64,000 bases of DNA from Streptomyces sp. NRRL F-5123 (GTDB lineage: Bacteria; Actinomycetota; Actinomycetes; Streptomycetales; Streptomycetaceae), in the NCBI RefSeq assembly GCF_000721495.1, contig NZ_JOHY01000006.1:1-64000 (forward strand). The letters run 5' to 3'. The position numbers and the translations under genes are program-made. The notes under the pieces are model-generated. The model made no database searches, was not told the DNA's origin, and worked only from the letters and a program-made list of their open reading frames with translations. The stretch's first letter is position 1. Every line of letters begins with the position of its first letter. Shown piece by piece: positions 9,137-15,962 of the stretch.

Positions 9137-9155
9137 TTAGCTTAGGCTGCGCTAA
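9137..9155 (-). promoter_or_regulatory. DmdR1/IdeR iron box for the siderophore importer
   Basis: TTAGCTTAGGCTGCGCTAA matches 15 of 19 positions of the actinobacterial iron-box consensus TTAGGTTAGGCTAACCTAA, with both outer half-sites intact. It lies between the importer operon (start 9088, leftward) and the HAD gene (rightward), where a repressor would block the leftward promoter. The cognate repressor is very likely the DmdR1 encoded at 38857. Whether the HAD gene is also controlled is open. Confidence 0.88.
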
Positions 9156-9209
9156 CTATACGCCCAGGTCCCGGCCACCTCTGGGGTGAGGTTGACCCGC
9201 CAGGTGACA

Positions 9210-9866
9210 ATGGGTGCCGTGACCACTGACCTCCTCTCCGTGCCTTCGACAACGCCGCCCCTCACGGTCGGCTTCGACCTCGACATGACCTTGATCGACT
9301 CCCGGCCCGGGATCAAGGCCGTGTACGACCGGCTCGCGGCGGAGACCGGCGTCTTCATCGACTCCGCCCTCGCCGTCACGCGGCTGGGACCGCCGCTGGA
9401 CGACGAGCTGGCCAACTGGTTCCCGCCCGAGCGCGTACCGGAGATGGCCGACCGCTACCGCGAGCTGTACCCGCACCACGCCATCACCCCCACACCGGCG
9501 ATGCCGGGCGCCGTGGAGGCGGTGGCGGCCGTTCGGGCGGCAGGCGGCCGTCCGGTGGTCGTGACCGCGAAGTACGGCCCCAACGCCGAGCTGCACCTCG
9601 CGCACGTGGGCATCGAGGCCGAGCTGCGCGGCTGGCTGTGGGCGGAAGCCAAGGCCGAGGCGCTGGTCGAGTGGGGCGCCACCGTCTACGTCGGCGACCA
9701 CACCGGTGACGTGCGGGGAGCGCGCACGGCGGGTGCGCTCTCCGTGGCCGTGGCCACCGGGCCGTGCAGCGCGGCGGAGCTGCGGGCGGCGGGGGCCGAC
9801 GTCGTACTCGCCGACCTCAGTGATTTTCCCGGCTGGCTGGCCGCCCACACCTCCGCGGCGGCCTGA
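9210..9866 (+). CDS. HAD-superfamily hydrolase (phosphoglycolate-phosphatase-like)
   Basis: 218 residues from ATG 9210. GTG 9219 is an equally good start, with a GACAAT -10-like hexamer just before it that would give a leaderless mRNA. Motif I is DLDMTLID (about residues 23-30): nucleophile Asp and acid/base Asp. Motif II is VVTAKY (Thr), a Lys follows, and motif IV is GDHTGD. A helical cap sits between motifs I and II. It should remove phosphate from a small metabolite, identity unknown. It is divergent from the iron importer across the iron box and convergent with the small membrane protein downstream. Confidence 0.85.
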   Translation: MGAVTTDLLSVPSTTPPLTVGFDLDMTLIDSRPGIKAVYDRLAAETGVFIDSALAVTRLGPPLDDELANWFPPERVPEMADRYRELYPHHAITPTPAMPGAVEAVAAVRAAGGRPVVVTAKYGPNAELHLAHVGIEAELRGWLWAEAKAEALVEWGATVYVGDHTGDVRGARTAGALSVAVATGPCSAAELRAAGADVVLADLSDFPGWLAAHTSAAA

Positions 9867-9874
9867 CCGCCGAA

Positions 9875-9905
9875 TTCACGCCTGTGGGTGACGCCTTCAC
9901 GCCTG
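9875..9905. repeat. Short direct duplication covering a stop codon
   Basis: TTCACGCCTG occurs at 9875-9884 and again at 9896-9905, a period of 21 bases. The second copy contains the stop codon (9897-9899) of the leftward small membrane protein; the first carries the same TCA triplet just beyond it. The same kind of gene-end duplication appears elsewhere in the window. Confidence 0.6.
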
Positions 9906-10136
9906 CGGACTGCTCCCGGGCCGCCGCTGGGCCAGTGCCGACCGCAGCAGCCCCAGCAGGGACAGCGCCAGCCCCACCCCCATCAGCATCGAGACGAAGT
10001 ACGCGGGCGTCGGCAGCCGGTGGGTGCCCAGCAGCAGCGGGGCGACCGTGGCGAGGGTGCCGACCGCCCCGACCATGAAGACGACGGCGCCGGTCCTGAC
10101 GAGCAGGTCGCCCGCGCCCCTGGTTTGTTTGCTCAC
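9897..10136 (-). CDS. Small two-helix membrane protein
   Basis: 79 residues from GTG 10136 ([16 protein letters not shown]). An upstream in-frame start gives an Arg/Pro-rich tail overlapping the cold-shock promoter and is rejected. Two membrane helices are clear (about 17-38, [19 protein letters not shown], and 47-68, [18 protein letters not shown]). The tail is short and basic (RRPGSSPQA). No family-defining residue is visible; it resembles short conserved membrane proteins beside Streptomyces housekeeping genes. It is divergent from the cold-shock gene. Confidence 0.7.
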   Translation of the reverse strand: MSKQTRGAGDLLVRTGAVVFMVGAVGTLATVAPLLLGTHRLPTPAYFVSMLMGVGLALSLLGLLRSALAQRRPGSSPQA

Positions 10137-10189
10137 CGGACAAGGGTAGGTCCGTTGCGTGGGGCGCGGGGGAACGGCGCCTCGCCGTC

Positions 10190-10217
10190 TTGTCACACGG
10201 CATCTGGCCATTAGCCT
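10190..10217 (+). promoter_or_regulatory. Promoter of the cold-shock gene
   Basis: A -35 TTGTCA (10190-10195) and a -10 TAGCCT (10212-10217) are separated by 16 bases, a good match to the housekeeping sigma-HrdB pattern. Transcription would start near 10224. That leaves an untranslated leader of about 80 bases before GTG 10304, in keeping with long, structured leaders on cold-shock mRNAs. Confidence 0.6.
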
Positions 10218-11671
10218 TGGTGTCGGCGGGTCTCCGGTGGGCCCGCTGCTGTCTTATCCAGAGCAGTTTCGAGCAATATCGAGCAACGAGGACGAGGTCG
10301 GACGTGCCTACCGGCAAGGTCAAGTGGTTCAACAGCGAGAAGGGCTTCGGCTTTCTCTCCCGCGACGACGGCGGCGATGTCTTCGTGCACTCCTCGGTGC
10401 TGCCCGACGGGGTCGCCTCGCTCAAGCCCGGCCAGCGCGTGGAATTCGGCGTCGTCGCCGGCCAGCGCGGCGACCAGGCGCTGTCCGTGACGTTGCTGGA
10501 CCCCACGCCCTCCGTCGCCGCGGCCCAGCGCCGCAAGCCCGACGAGCTCCTGCCCATCGTGCAGGACCTCACCACGCTGCTCGAAGACGTCGCCCGCTCC
10601 CTCCAGCGCGGCCGCTATCCCGACAAGGCGCACGGGCACAAGATCGCGTCCGTGCTGCGCGTCGTTGCCGACCAGCTGGACGTATAGCCGAAGGAAAGGC
10701 GGCGCCTTACCGGAGGGGCGAACTCCGGTAAGGCGCCGCCGCCGATTTCCGGCTATCCCGGCGAGCGCGTCCGCGCCGATCGCCGGCACGAGCCCTTCGG
10801 CGGCCGCGCGCGTCAGCAACCCGCGTACGGCGGCGTAACCGGGCTCGCCCAAATCCGCTGTGAATTCGTTCACATACAGCCCGATGTGCTGGTCCGCGAC
10901 CGCCGGATCCATCTCCTGCGAATGCGCGAGCACATACTCGCGGGATGCCGCCGGGTCGTCCCACGCCATCCGCACCGACGTCCGGGCGGCCTCGGCGAGC
11001 GCGTGCAGCCGCTCCTTGCCCAGCGAGCGGCGCGCGATGATCGCGCCCAGCGGGATCGGCAGCCCGGTGGTGCCCTCCCAGTGCTCGCCCATGTCGGCGA
11101 GCTTGTGCAGCCCGTAGTTCCGGTACGTGAAGCGCGCCTCGTGGATCACCAGTCCCGCGTCCACCCGGCCGTCCCGCACCGCCGGCATGATCTCGTGGAA
11201 GGGCATCACCACGATCTCCCCGACACCGCCGGGCACCTCGGCCGCCGCCCACAGCCGGAAGAGCAGGTACGCCGTCGACTTCTCGCTCGGCACCGCCACG
11301 GTCTTCCCCGACAGGTCGGCGCCCGGCTCCCGGGTGAGCACCAGCGGCCCGCAGCCGCGGCCCAGCGCCCCGCCGCAGGGCAGCAGCGCCCAGTCGTCCA
11401 GCACCCACGGCAGCACCGCGTAGGAGACCTTCAGGACGTCCGACTCGCCGCGCTCGGCCATCCCGTTGGTGACGTCGATGTCCGCGAACGTCACGTCCAG
11501 CGGCGGCGCGTCCGGCACCAGGCCGTGCGCCCAGGCGTGGAAGACGAAGGTGTCGTTGGGGCACGGGGAGTAGGCGATCCGCAGGGCCCCGGGCGCGGGG
11601 TCGCCGCCGGAGCCGGGGGTCTGGCCGGGAAGGGGGGTGCGGTCGGCCGGGCCGCTGCTAGCTGTCGTCAT
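10211..11671 (-). CDS. mqnD: 1,4-dihydroxy-6-naphthoate synthase MqnD, with missing natural stop (read-through frame)
   Basis: From ATG 11671 (overlapping mqnB by 14 bases, GGAGG 12 bases upstream) about 303 codons code for a recognisable Mqn[63 protein letters not shown]. MqnD converts cyclic de-hypoxanthine futalosine to 1,4-dihydroxy-6-naphthoate in menaquinone synthesis. The family normally ends near DALAG (about 10760). Here no in-frame stop occurs, and the frame continues through the terminator hairpin and antisense to the whole cold-shock gene until 10211, adding about 180 Arg/Gly/Val-rich residues with no homology. TAG exists in another frame at the expected place, so a small indel, a real stop loss or a sequencing error are possible. 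The enzyme part looks intact. Confidence 0.8.
   Translation of the reverse strand: MTTASSGPADRTPLPGQTPGSGGDPAPGALRIAYSPCPNDTFVFHAWAHGLVPDAPPLDVTFADIDVTNGMAERGESDVLKVSYAVLPWVLDDWALLPCGGALGRGCGPLVLTREPGADLSGKTVAVPSEKSTAYLLFRLWAAAEVPGGVGEIVVMPFHEIMPAVRDGRVDAGLVIHEARFTYRNYGLHKLADMGEHWEGTTGLPIPLGAIIARRSLGKERLHALAEAARTSVRMAWDDPAASREYVLAHSQEMDPAVADQHIGLYVNEFTADLGEPGYAAVRGLLTRAAAEGLVPAIGADALAGIAGNRRRRLTGVRPSGKAPPFLRLYVQLVGNDAQHGRDLVPVRLVGIAAALEGAGDVFEQRGEVLHDGQELVGLAALGRGDGGRGVQQRHGQRLVAALAGDDAEFHALAGLERGDPVGQHRGVHEDIAAVVAGEKAEALLAVEPLDLAGRHVRPRPRCSILLETALDKTAAGPPETRRHQG
10304..10687 (+). CDS. Cold-shock-domain protein with C-terminal helical extension
   Basis: 127 residues from GTG 10304, with GAGG eight bases upstream. 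Residues 1-65 are a cold-shock fold with both nucleic-acid motifs: [15 protein letters not shown] (RNP1-like) and DVFVHSSVL (RNP2-like). Ordinary CspA proteins stop near 70 residues. This one adds about 60 helical residues ([45 protein letters not shown]), a form known next to mqnD in streptomycetes. It likely binds single-stranded RNA; the extension may dimerise. It is convergent with mqnD across a strong hairpin. Confidence 0.9.
   Translation: MPTGKVKWFNSEKGFGFLSRDDGGDVFVHSSVLPDGVASLKPGQRVEFGVVAGQRGDQALSVTLLDPTPSVAAAQRRKPDELLPIVQDLTTLLEDVARSLQRGRYPDKAHGHKIASVLRVVADQLDV
10698..10740. terminator. Bidirectional terminator between cold-shock gene and mqnD
   Basis: A perfect 18-bp stem (10698-10715 with 10723-10740) encloses a seven-base loop. 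It starts ten bases after the cold-shock stop and sits where mqnD should have ended, so it can terminate both convergent genes. The mqnD reading frame currently passes straight through it. Confidence 0.85.
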
Positions 11672-12347
11672 GTCCTGCTTCAACCTCCAGTACGCCGGGG
11701 AGCATCCCGAACGCCGCCGTCAGCGCCGCCAGCGCGTCGCCGATCCGCCAGGCCGCGCGGTCCCGCGGGCCCACGGCGTTGGAGATCCCGCGGATCTCCA
11801 GCACGGGTATCTCCAGATACGCCGCCGCCTCCGCCACCCCGAAACCCTCCATGCCCTCGGCCACCGCACCCGGGTGACGGCCCGCCAGCTCGGCGGCGCG
11901 TTCACCCGTACCGGTGACCGTGGTCACCGTCAGCACCGGCCCGTAGGCGGCACCCAGCGCGGTGGCCACCGCCCGGCTCAGCCGCGCGGGCGGGCGGTGC
12001 TCGGAGCGGCCGAAGCCCAGTTCGGCGATCGGGACGAAGCCCTCGGGGGCTTGCGCGCCCAGATCCGCGGCCACGACCGACTCGGCCACCGCCAGCGAGC
12101 CGACCGGCGCGGCGGGCGCGAAACCGCCGCCGATGCCCGCGCTGACCACCAGGTCGAGCCGCCGGGAGGCGTCCTCCACCAGCAGGTGGTACATCGCGGC
12201 GGCCGCGGCCGCCGCGGGGCCCGCACCCACCGTGGCGACGTCGAAGCCGCGGGCGGCCTTCCCGGCGGTGGCCAGGCCCGCGAGCACGGCCTCCCGCTCG
12301 GCGTCGACCGCGGTCAGCACCAGGACGCGGCGGCTGCGCCGCGCCAT
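11658..12347 (-). CDS. mqnB: Futalosine hydrolase MqnB
   Basis: 229 residues from ATG 12347. It is a nucleoside-phosphorylase-like fold: VLVLTAVDAEREAVLAGL at the start, [16 protein letters not shown], and SAGIGGGFAP for the ribose/base pocket. VAEGMEGFGVAEAAAYLEIPVLEIRGISN carries the catalytic and nucleoside-binding Glu/Met residues. It splits futalosine into dehypoxanthine futalosine and hypoxanthine. It overlaps mqnD by 14 bases and follows the DUF2771 lipoprotein by four bases, so all three are probably one operon. Other futalosine genes (mqnA, mqnC) are not in this window. Confidence 0.92.
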   Translation of the reverse strand: MARRSRRVLVLTAVDAEREAVLAGLATAGKAARGFDVATVGAGPAAAAAAAMYHLLVEDASRRLDLVVSAGIGGGFAPAAPVGSLAVAESVVAADLGAQAPEGFVPIAELGFGRSEHRPPARLSRAVATALGAAYGPVLTVTTVTGTGERAAELAGRHPGAVAEGMEGFGVAEAAAYLEIPVLEIRGISNAVGPRDRAAWRIGDALAALTAAFGMLPGVLEVEAGHDDS

Positions 12348-12351
12348 CGGG

Positions 12352-12843
12352 CTACTGCCCCCGGATCAGGTTGATCTGGATCACCCGGTAGGAGTCCTCG
12401 CCGCTGGTGTCGGCCGACTCCACGATGTTCAGCGTGACCTGCTTGGCGGTGCTGGTGCCGCCGCTCGTCGGGTCCTGCTGGTTGAACAGCTGCTCGCTGT
12501 CCACCGACCAGTACGTCTTGTCCTTCAGCGGCTCCGGCGTCACCAGCGTCGTGCCCGACGCGATCAGCCAGCCCTTCTTCGCGATGGAGGGGTCCACGCC
12601 GATCCGGACCTTGTCGCCGACCGGCACCGTGATGTGGTGCTTCGGGGTGACCTGGAGGCACGCCAGGAAGACGTTCTGCTCGAGCTTCTTGCCGCCGTCG
12701 TAGCACTTGTCGGCGGCCTCCGCCTGCACGGTCTTGCCGCCCACCGTCACGGTCGCCATGGCGGTCGGCTTGTCGCAGGCGGTCAGGACGACGAGCCCGA
12801 GGGAGAGGGCACCAAGGGTGGTGGCAGTACGGCGAATGCTCAT
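12352..12843 (-). CDS. DUF2771-type lipoprotein
   Basis: 163 residues from ATG 12843. The signal peptide MSIRRTATTLGALSLGLVVL ends in lipobox LTAC with Cys at about 23. The mature domain is Lys/Asp-rich and beta-type (ATVTVGGKTVQAEAADKCYDG, HITVPVGDKVRIGVDPSIAKKGWLI) and resembles DUF2771 proteins conserved upstream of mqnB in streptomycetes. Two Cys residues (near 47 and 62) may pair outside the membrane. No function is known. It is the first gene of the probable operon with mqnB and mqnD. Confidence 0.8.
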   Translation of the reverse strand: MSIRRTATTLGALSLGLVVLTACDKPTAMATVTVGGKTVQAEAADKCYDGGKKLEQNVFLACLQVTPKHHITVPVGDKVRIGVDPSIAKKGWLIASGTTLVTPEPLKDKTYWSVDSEQLFNQQDPTSGGTSTAKQVTLNIVESADTSGEDSYRVIQINLIRGQ

Positions 12844-12987
12844 GGCAGGAGGCTACCGGGCGGTCGCCCCCAGCCCGCGCGGGGGTGCGCGTGTCCCCGG
12901 GTGTCCGCCGTACGGGTGCGCGCCCGGCAAGGCGCCGGTCAGACGTGCGGACCGGACCCCGGGCGGGCGCTGCCGAGGGGCCTGCCG

Positions 12988-13148
12988 GGACCGCTCGGGC
13001 CGTCCGGCCGGGGACCGCTCGGGCCACCCCGCCGGGACCGCTCGGGCCACCCGGGCGCGGGCCGTGCCGCCGGGACCGCTCGGGCCACCCGGGCGCGGGC
13101 CGTGCCGCCGGGACCGCTCAGGCCACCCGGGCGCGGGCCGTGCCGCCG
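12988..13148. repeat. Tandem 38-bp repeat array reaching into an MFS gene
   Basis: Three near-identical 38-bp units (13035-13072, 13073-13110, 13111-13148) follow two shortened units of 24 and 23 bp (12988-13034), all starting GGACCGCTCGGGCC. The last full unit carries CTCA where the others have CTCG. That one change creates the TGA (13118-13120) that ends the leftward MFS protein, so the final eleven residues of the protein are repeat-encoded. Confidence 0.85.
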
Positions 13149-14494
13149 CGGCGGGCACCGCCCAGCAGACCGCGGGCGGACACGCTGAACGCCAGCAGCA
13201 CCAGCCCGGCCGCGCACCCCATGCCGAGCGGGCCGATCAGCGGCAGCAGTATGCCGAGCCCGCCGCCGACCACCCAGGACAGCTGGAGGGCGGTCTCGGA
13301 GCGGGCGAAGGCGGACGTGCGCACCGTTTCGGGCACGTCGCGCTGGATCAGCGCGTCCAGCGACAGCTTGGCCAGCGCCTGCGAGATGCCCGCCACGGCG
13401 GTGAGCGTGGCGACCGTGACCAGGCTGTACCAGCCGGCGGCGACCGTCGCCGCGGTCAGCGCGCACAGCAGCACCGTCGCGATGATCACCTCGGGCCCGC
13501 GCGCCTTGAGCCAGGCGCCGAGCGCGGTCCCGAACGCGTTTCCGACGCCCGCCGCCACGCCCACCACGCCCAGCGACATCGCGGGCGTCAGCCCGCCCAG
13601 CGGGTGCTCGCGCATCATGAACGCCAGGAACATCGTCAGGAAGCCGGACAGCGACCGCAGCCCCGCGTTGCCCTGCAGCGCGTGCAGCACCGACGAGCCG
13701 ACGCCCAGCAGGCCGGGCTTGCGCCCGGGGATGCCCGCGGGCTCGGGAGAGGCCTCCTCGTCCGCCGACAGCCGCACCCGCTGCTCGCCGCGCGCCGAGT
13801 CGACCTTCGCCGGCAGCGACAGCGACAGGATCGCGCCGCACAGGAAGACCACGAAGGCGCCGTAGAGCGGCCACTGCGGCCCGATCGCGTTCAGCCCCGC
13901 GGCGACCGGGGCGGCCACCGCCGTGGCCAGCAGACCCGAGAGGGTGACCCGCGAGTTGGCCTTCACCAGCGTCGTACGGCCCGGCAAGAGCCGTGGCACC
14001 ACCGCGCTGCGCACCACGCCGTACGCCTTGGACGCCACCAGCACGCCCAGCGCCGCCGGATACAGGCCCAGGCCCGCGGTCGAGATCACCCCGGCCATCG
14101 TCCAGGCCAGCACGGCGCGGGCCGTCATCGCCATCGCCATGGCGGCGCGGCGGCCGTGCTGGAGCCGGTCCAGCAGCGGGCCGATCACCGGGGCGAGCAG
14201 CGCGAACGGCGCCATCGTCACCAGCAGGTACAGCGCCACCCGGCCGCGCGCCTCGCCGCTGGGCACCGAGAAGAACACCGTGCTGGCGAGCGCGACGGTG
14301 ATCATCATGTCGCCCGCGGAATTGACCGCGTGCAGCTCGATCAGTTTGGCCAGCCCCGACTCGCCCGCGCCGCCGGAGCGGGTCGCGCGCCGGATGCGAC
14401 GGCCCAGCGCACCGAACGGTCCGCCCACGGCGCGGCCGAGGGCGCGACCGGTGCTGCGCACCGGCCCTCGGCCGGCGGTGACGGTTCGTGCCAT
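13118..14494 (-). CDS. MFS transporter
   Basis: 458 residues from ATG 14494 (MARTVTAGRG). About 12 membrane helices are seen, with a cytoplasmic loop near the middle (LPAKVDSARGEQRVRLSADEEASPEP, about 220-250). An MFS loop motif is visible as PVIGPLLDRLQHGRRAAM. It is of the drug-exporter-like/actinobacterial MFS type; the substrate is unknown. The C-terminus (RRGGTARARVA) is encoded by the tandem repeat and is presumably dispensable. It is divergent from the DUF3027 gene, with 256 bases between. Confidence 0.85.
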   Translation of the reverse strand: MARTVTAGRGPVRSTGRALGRAVGGPFGALGRRIRRATRSGGAGESGLAKLIELHAVNSAGDMMITVALASTVFFSVPSGEARGRVALYLLVTMAPFALLAPVIGPLLDRLQHGRRAAMAMAMTARAVLAWTMAGVISTAGLGLYPAALGVLVASKAYGVVRSAVVPRLLPGRTTLVKANSRVTLSGLLATAVAAPVAAGLNAIGPQWPLYGAFVVFLCGAILSLSLPAKVDSARGEQRVRLSADEEASPEPAGIPGRKPGLLGVGSSVLHALQGNAGLRSLSGFLTMFLAFMMREHPLGGLTPAMSLGVVGVAAGVGNAFGTALGAWLKARGPEVIIATVLLCALTAATVAAGWYSLVTVATLTAVAGISQALAKLSLDALIQRDVPETVRTSAFARSETALQLSWVVGGGLGILLPLIGPLGMGCAAGLVLLAFSVSARGLLGGARRGGTARARVA

Positions 14495-14750
14495 GTCGCA
14501 ATCCTGCCCCAATCGGAACAGTGCTCACCCCCTCCTTTGCGGGCGTGGTGCGCACAGGTACCGTGCGATCACGCAGAATGGGTGGTAACAGGTGCGCCCG
14601 AGGACGTTCGGGCAGGGCCGGATGAGGCAGGGAGACCAGGCGTCGAAGCGGTCCGCAGGTCCGCTCCGCTGCAACTCCCCGCATCTCCGTCAGGCTCCTT
14701 TCCGCCCGCGAGCGCACACGTGAGACGGCGTAGAGAGAGAAACGATTTCT

Positions 14751-15719
14751 GTGAGTGCAGCGATGCGAAGCCGTACCCCTGACCGCCTGTGCGCCGAGGC
14801 GGTCGAGCTGGCCAGGGCCGTCACGCTGGAGGCCGCCGGGCCGGAAGCGGTGGGCGAGCACCTGGGTGTCGCCGCGGAGGGCGACCGTGTCGTCACGCAC
14901 TACTTCGCCTGCACCGAGGCGGCCTACCGCGGCTGGCGGTGGGCCACCACGCTGACCCGGGCCTCCCGCGCCAAGGCCGTCACCATCGACGAAACGGTGC
15001 TGCTTCCGGGCACCGACGCCGTCCTCGCGCCGGAGTGGGTGCCGTGGAGCGAGCGGCTGCGGCCCGGCGACATGGGGCCGGGCGACCTGCTGCCGACCGA
15101 GGCCGACGACCTGCGCCTGGAGCCGGGCTGGACGGGCGAGGACGAGCCGCGCGGGCCGCTCGCCGAGCAGGAGCAGCCGGAGGCCGAGGAGGACGTCGTC
15201 GTGCCGTCCGTGGCCACGATCGCCGCGCTTGCCGGGCAGCTCGGGCTGGGCCGCCCGCGCGTGCTGTCCCGCTACGGGCTGCACACCGCCGCCGACCGCT
15301 GGGACGAGCAGTTCGGGCCCAAGACGGCGATGGCCCAGGCCGCGCCCGCCCACTGCGCCAGCTGCGGCTTCCTGGTGCCGATCAGCGGCTCGCTGAGCCA
15401 GGCCTTCGGGGTGTGCGCCAACGAGTTCTCGCCGGCCGACGGCCGCCTGGTGTCCCTCGGCTACGGCTGCGGCGGCCACTCCGAGGCCGCGGTCATGCCC
15501 AAGCCGCCGCAGCCCGCGCCGATGGTCCTCGACGAATTCCACGACACCGACCCGCTGTCGCTGGGCGTGACGGAAGGGAACGGCGTGGCAGAGGGCGACG
15601 GCTCGGCACATGGCCACGGCTCGGCAACGGGCGACGGCTCCGCGGAGGGCGGCACCGGCACGGACGGCACCGCCGACGCGGACGGCGACGGGAGCGACGG
15701 GGTCGCGGCGCCCGCCTGA
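14751..15719 (+). CDS. DUF3027 family protein
   Basis: 322 residues from GTG 14751, with a GAGAGA stretch 11 bases upstream. Residues 1-110 form the DUF3027 core (LCAEAVELARAVTLEAAGPEAVGEHLG, VTHYFACTEAAYRGWRWATTL). A second conserved part has Cys residues arranged as CASCGFLVPISGSLSQAFGVCANEFSP with a later GYGCGGH, suggesting a metal site. The last 45 residues are a Gly/Asp/Ser repeat tail of low complexity. It stands directly before the GHKL protein, a pairing that is common in streptomycetes. The function is unknown. Confidence 0.85.
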   Translation: MSAAMRSRTPDRLCAEAVELARAVTLEAAGPEAVGEHLGVAAEGDRVVTHYFACTEAAYRGWRWATTLTRASRAKAVTIDETVLLPGTDAVLAPEWVPWSERLRPGDMGPGDLLPTEADDLRLEPGWTGEDEPRGPLAEQEQPEAEEDVVVPSVATIAALAGQLGLGRPRVLSRYGLHTAADRWDEQFGPKTAMAQAAPAHCASCGFLVPISGSLSQAFGVCANEFSPADGRLVSLGYGCGGHSEAAVMPKPPQPAPMVLDEFHDTDPLSLGVTEGNGVAEGDGSAHGHGSATGDGSAEGGTGTDGTADADGDGSDGVAAPA

Positions 15720-15962
15720 GGGCCTCTGCGGGCTCCCGGGCGGGGCTGACCCGGCCGGGAGGCGCCCGCAGCCCCGGCACCTCTCCCCGGGCCGCCTGCC
15801 GGGCCCGTACGGCGGTGCGGCGCCGGGCGGGGGAACGTCCCGCGCGGTCCCGCCGCCGCCCGCGCGGACCGCCGCGGACGCGGGATGAAGGGCACGCCGA
15901 ATGGCGGTACGGTCACGGTGCACAGCCCCTGACGGGGCGACCCGGCGAGCGAAGGACCGTAC

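Noticed and set aside
10211..10760. The 180-residue tail of the open mqnD frame as real protein
   Set aside because: It is the reverse complement of the cold-shock gene and a terminator hairpin, with no recognisable domain.
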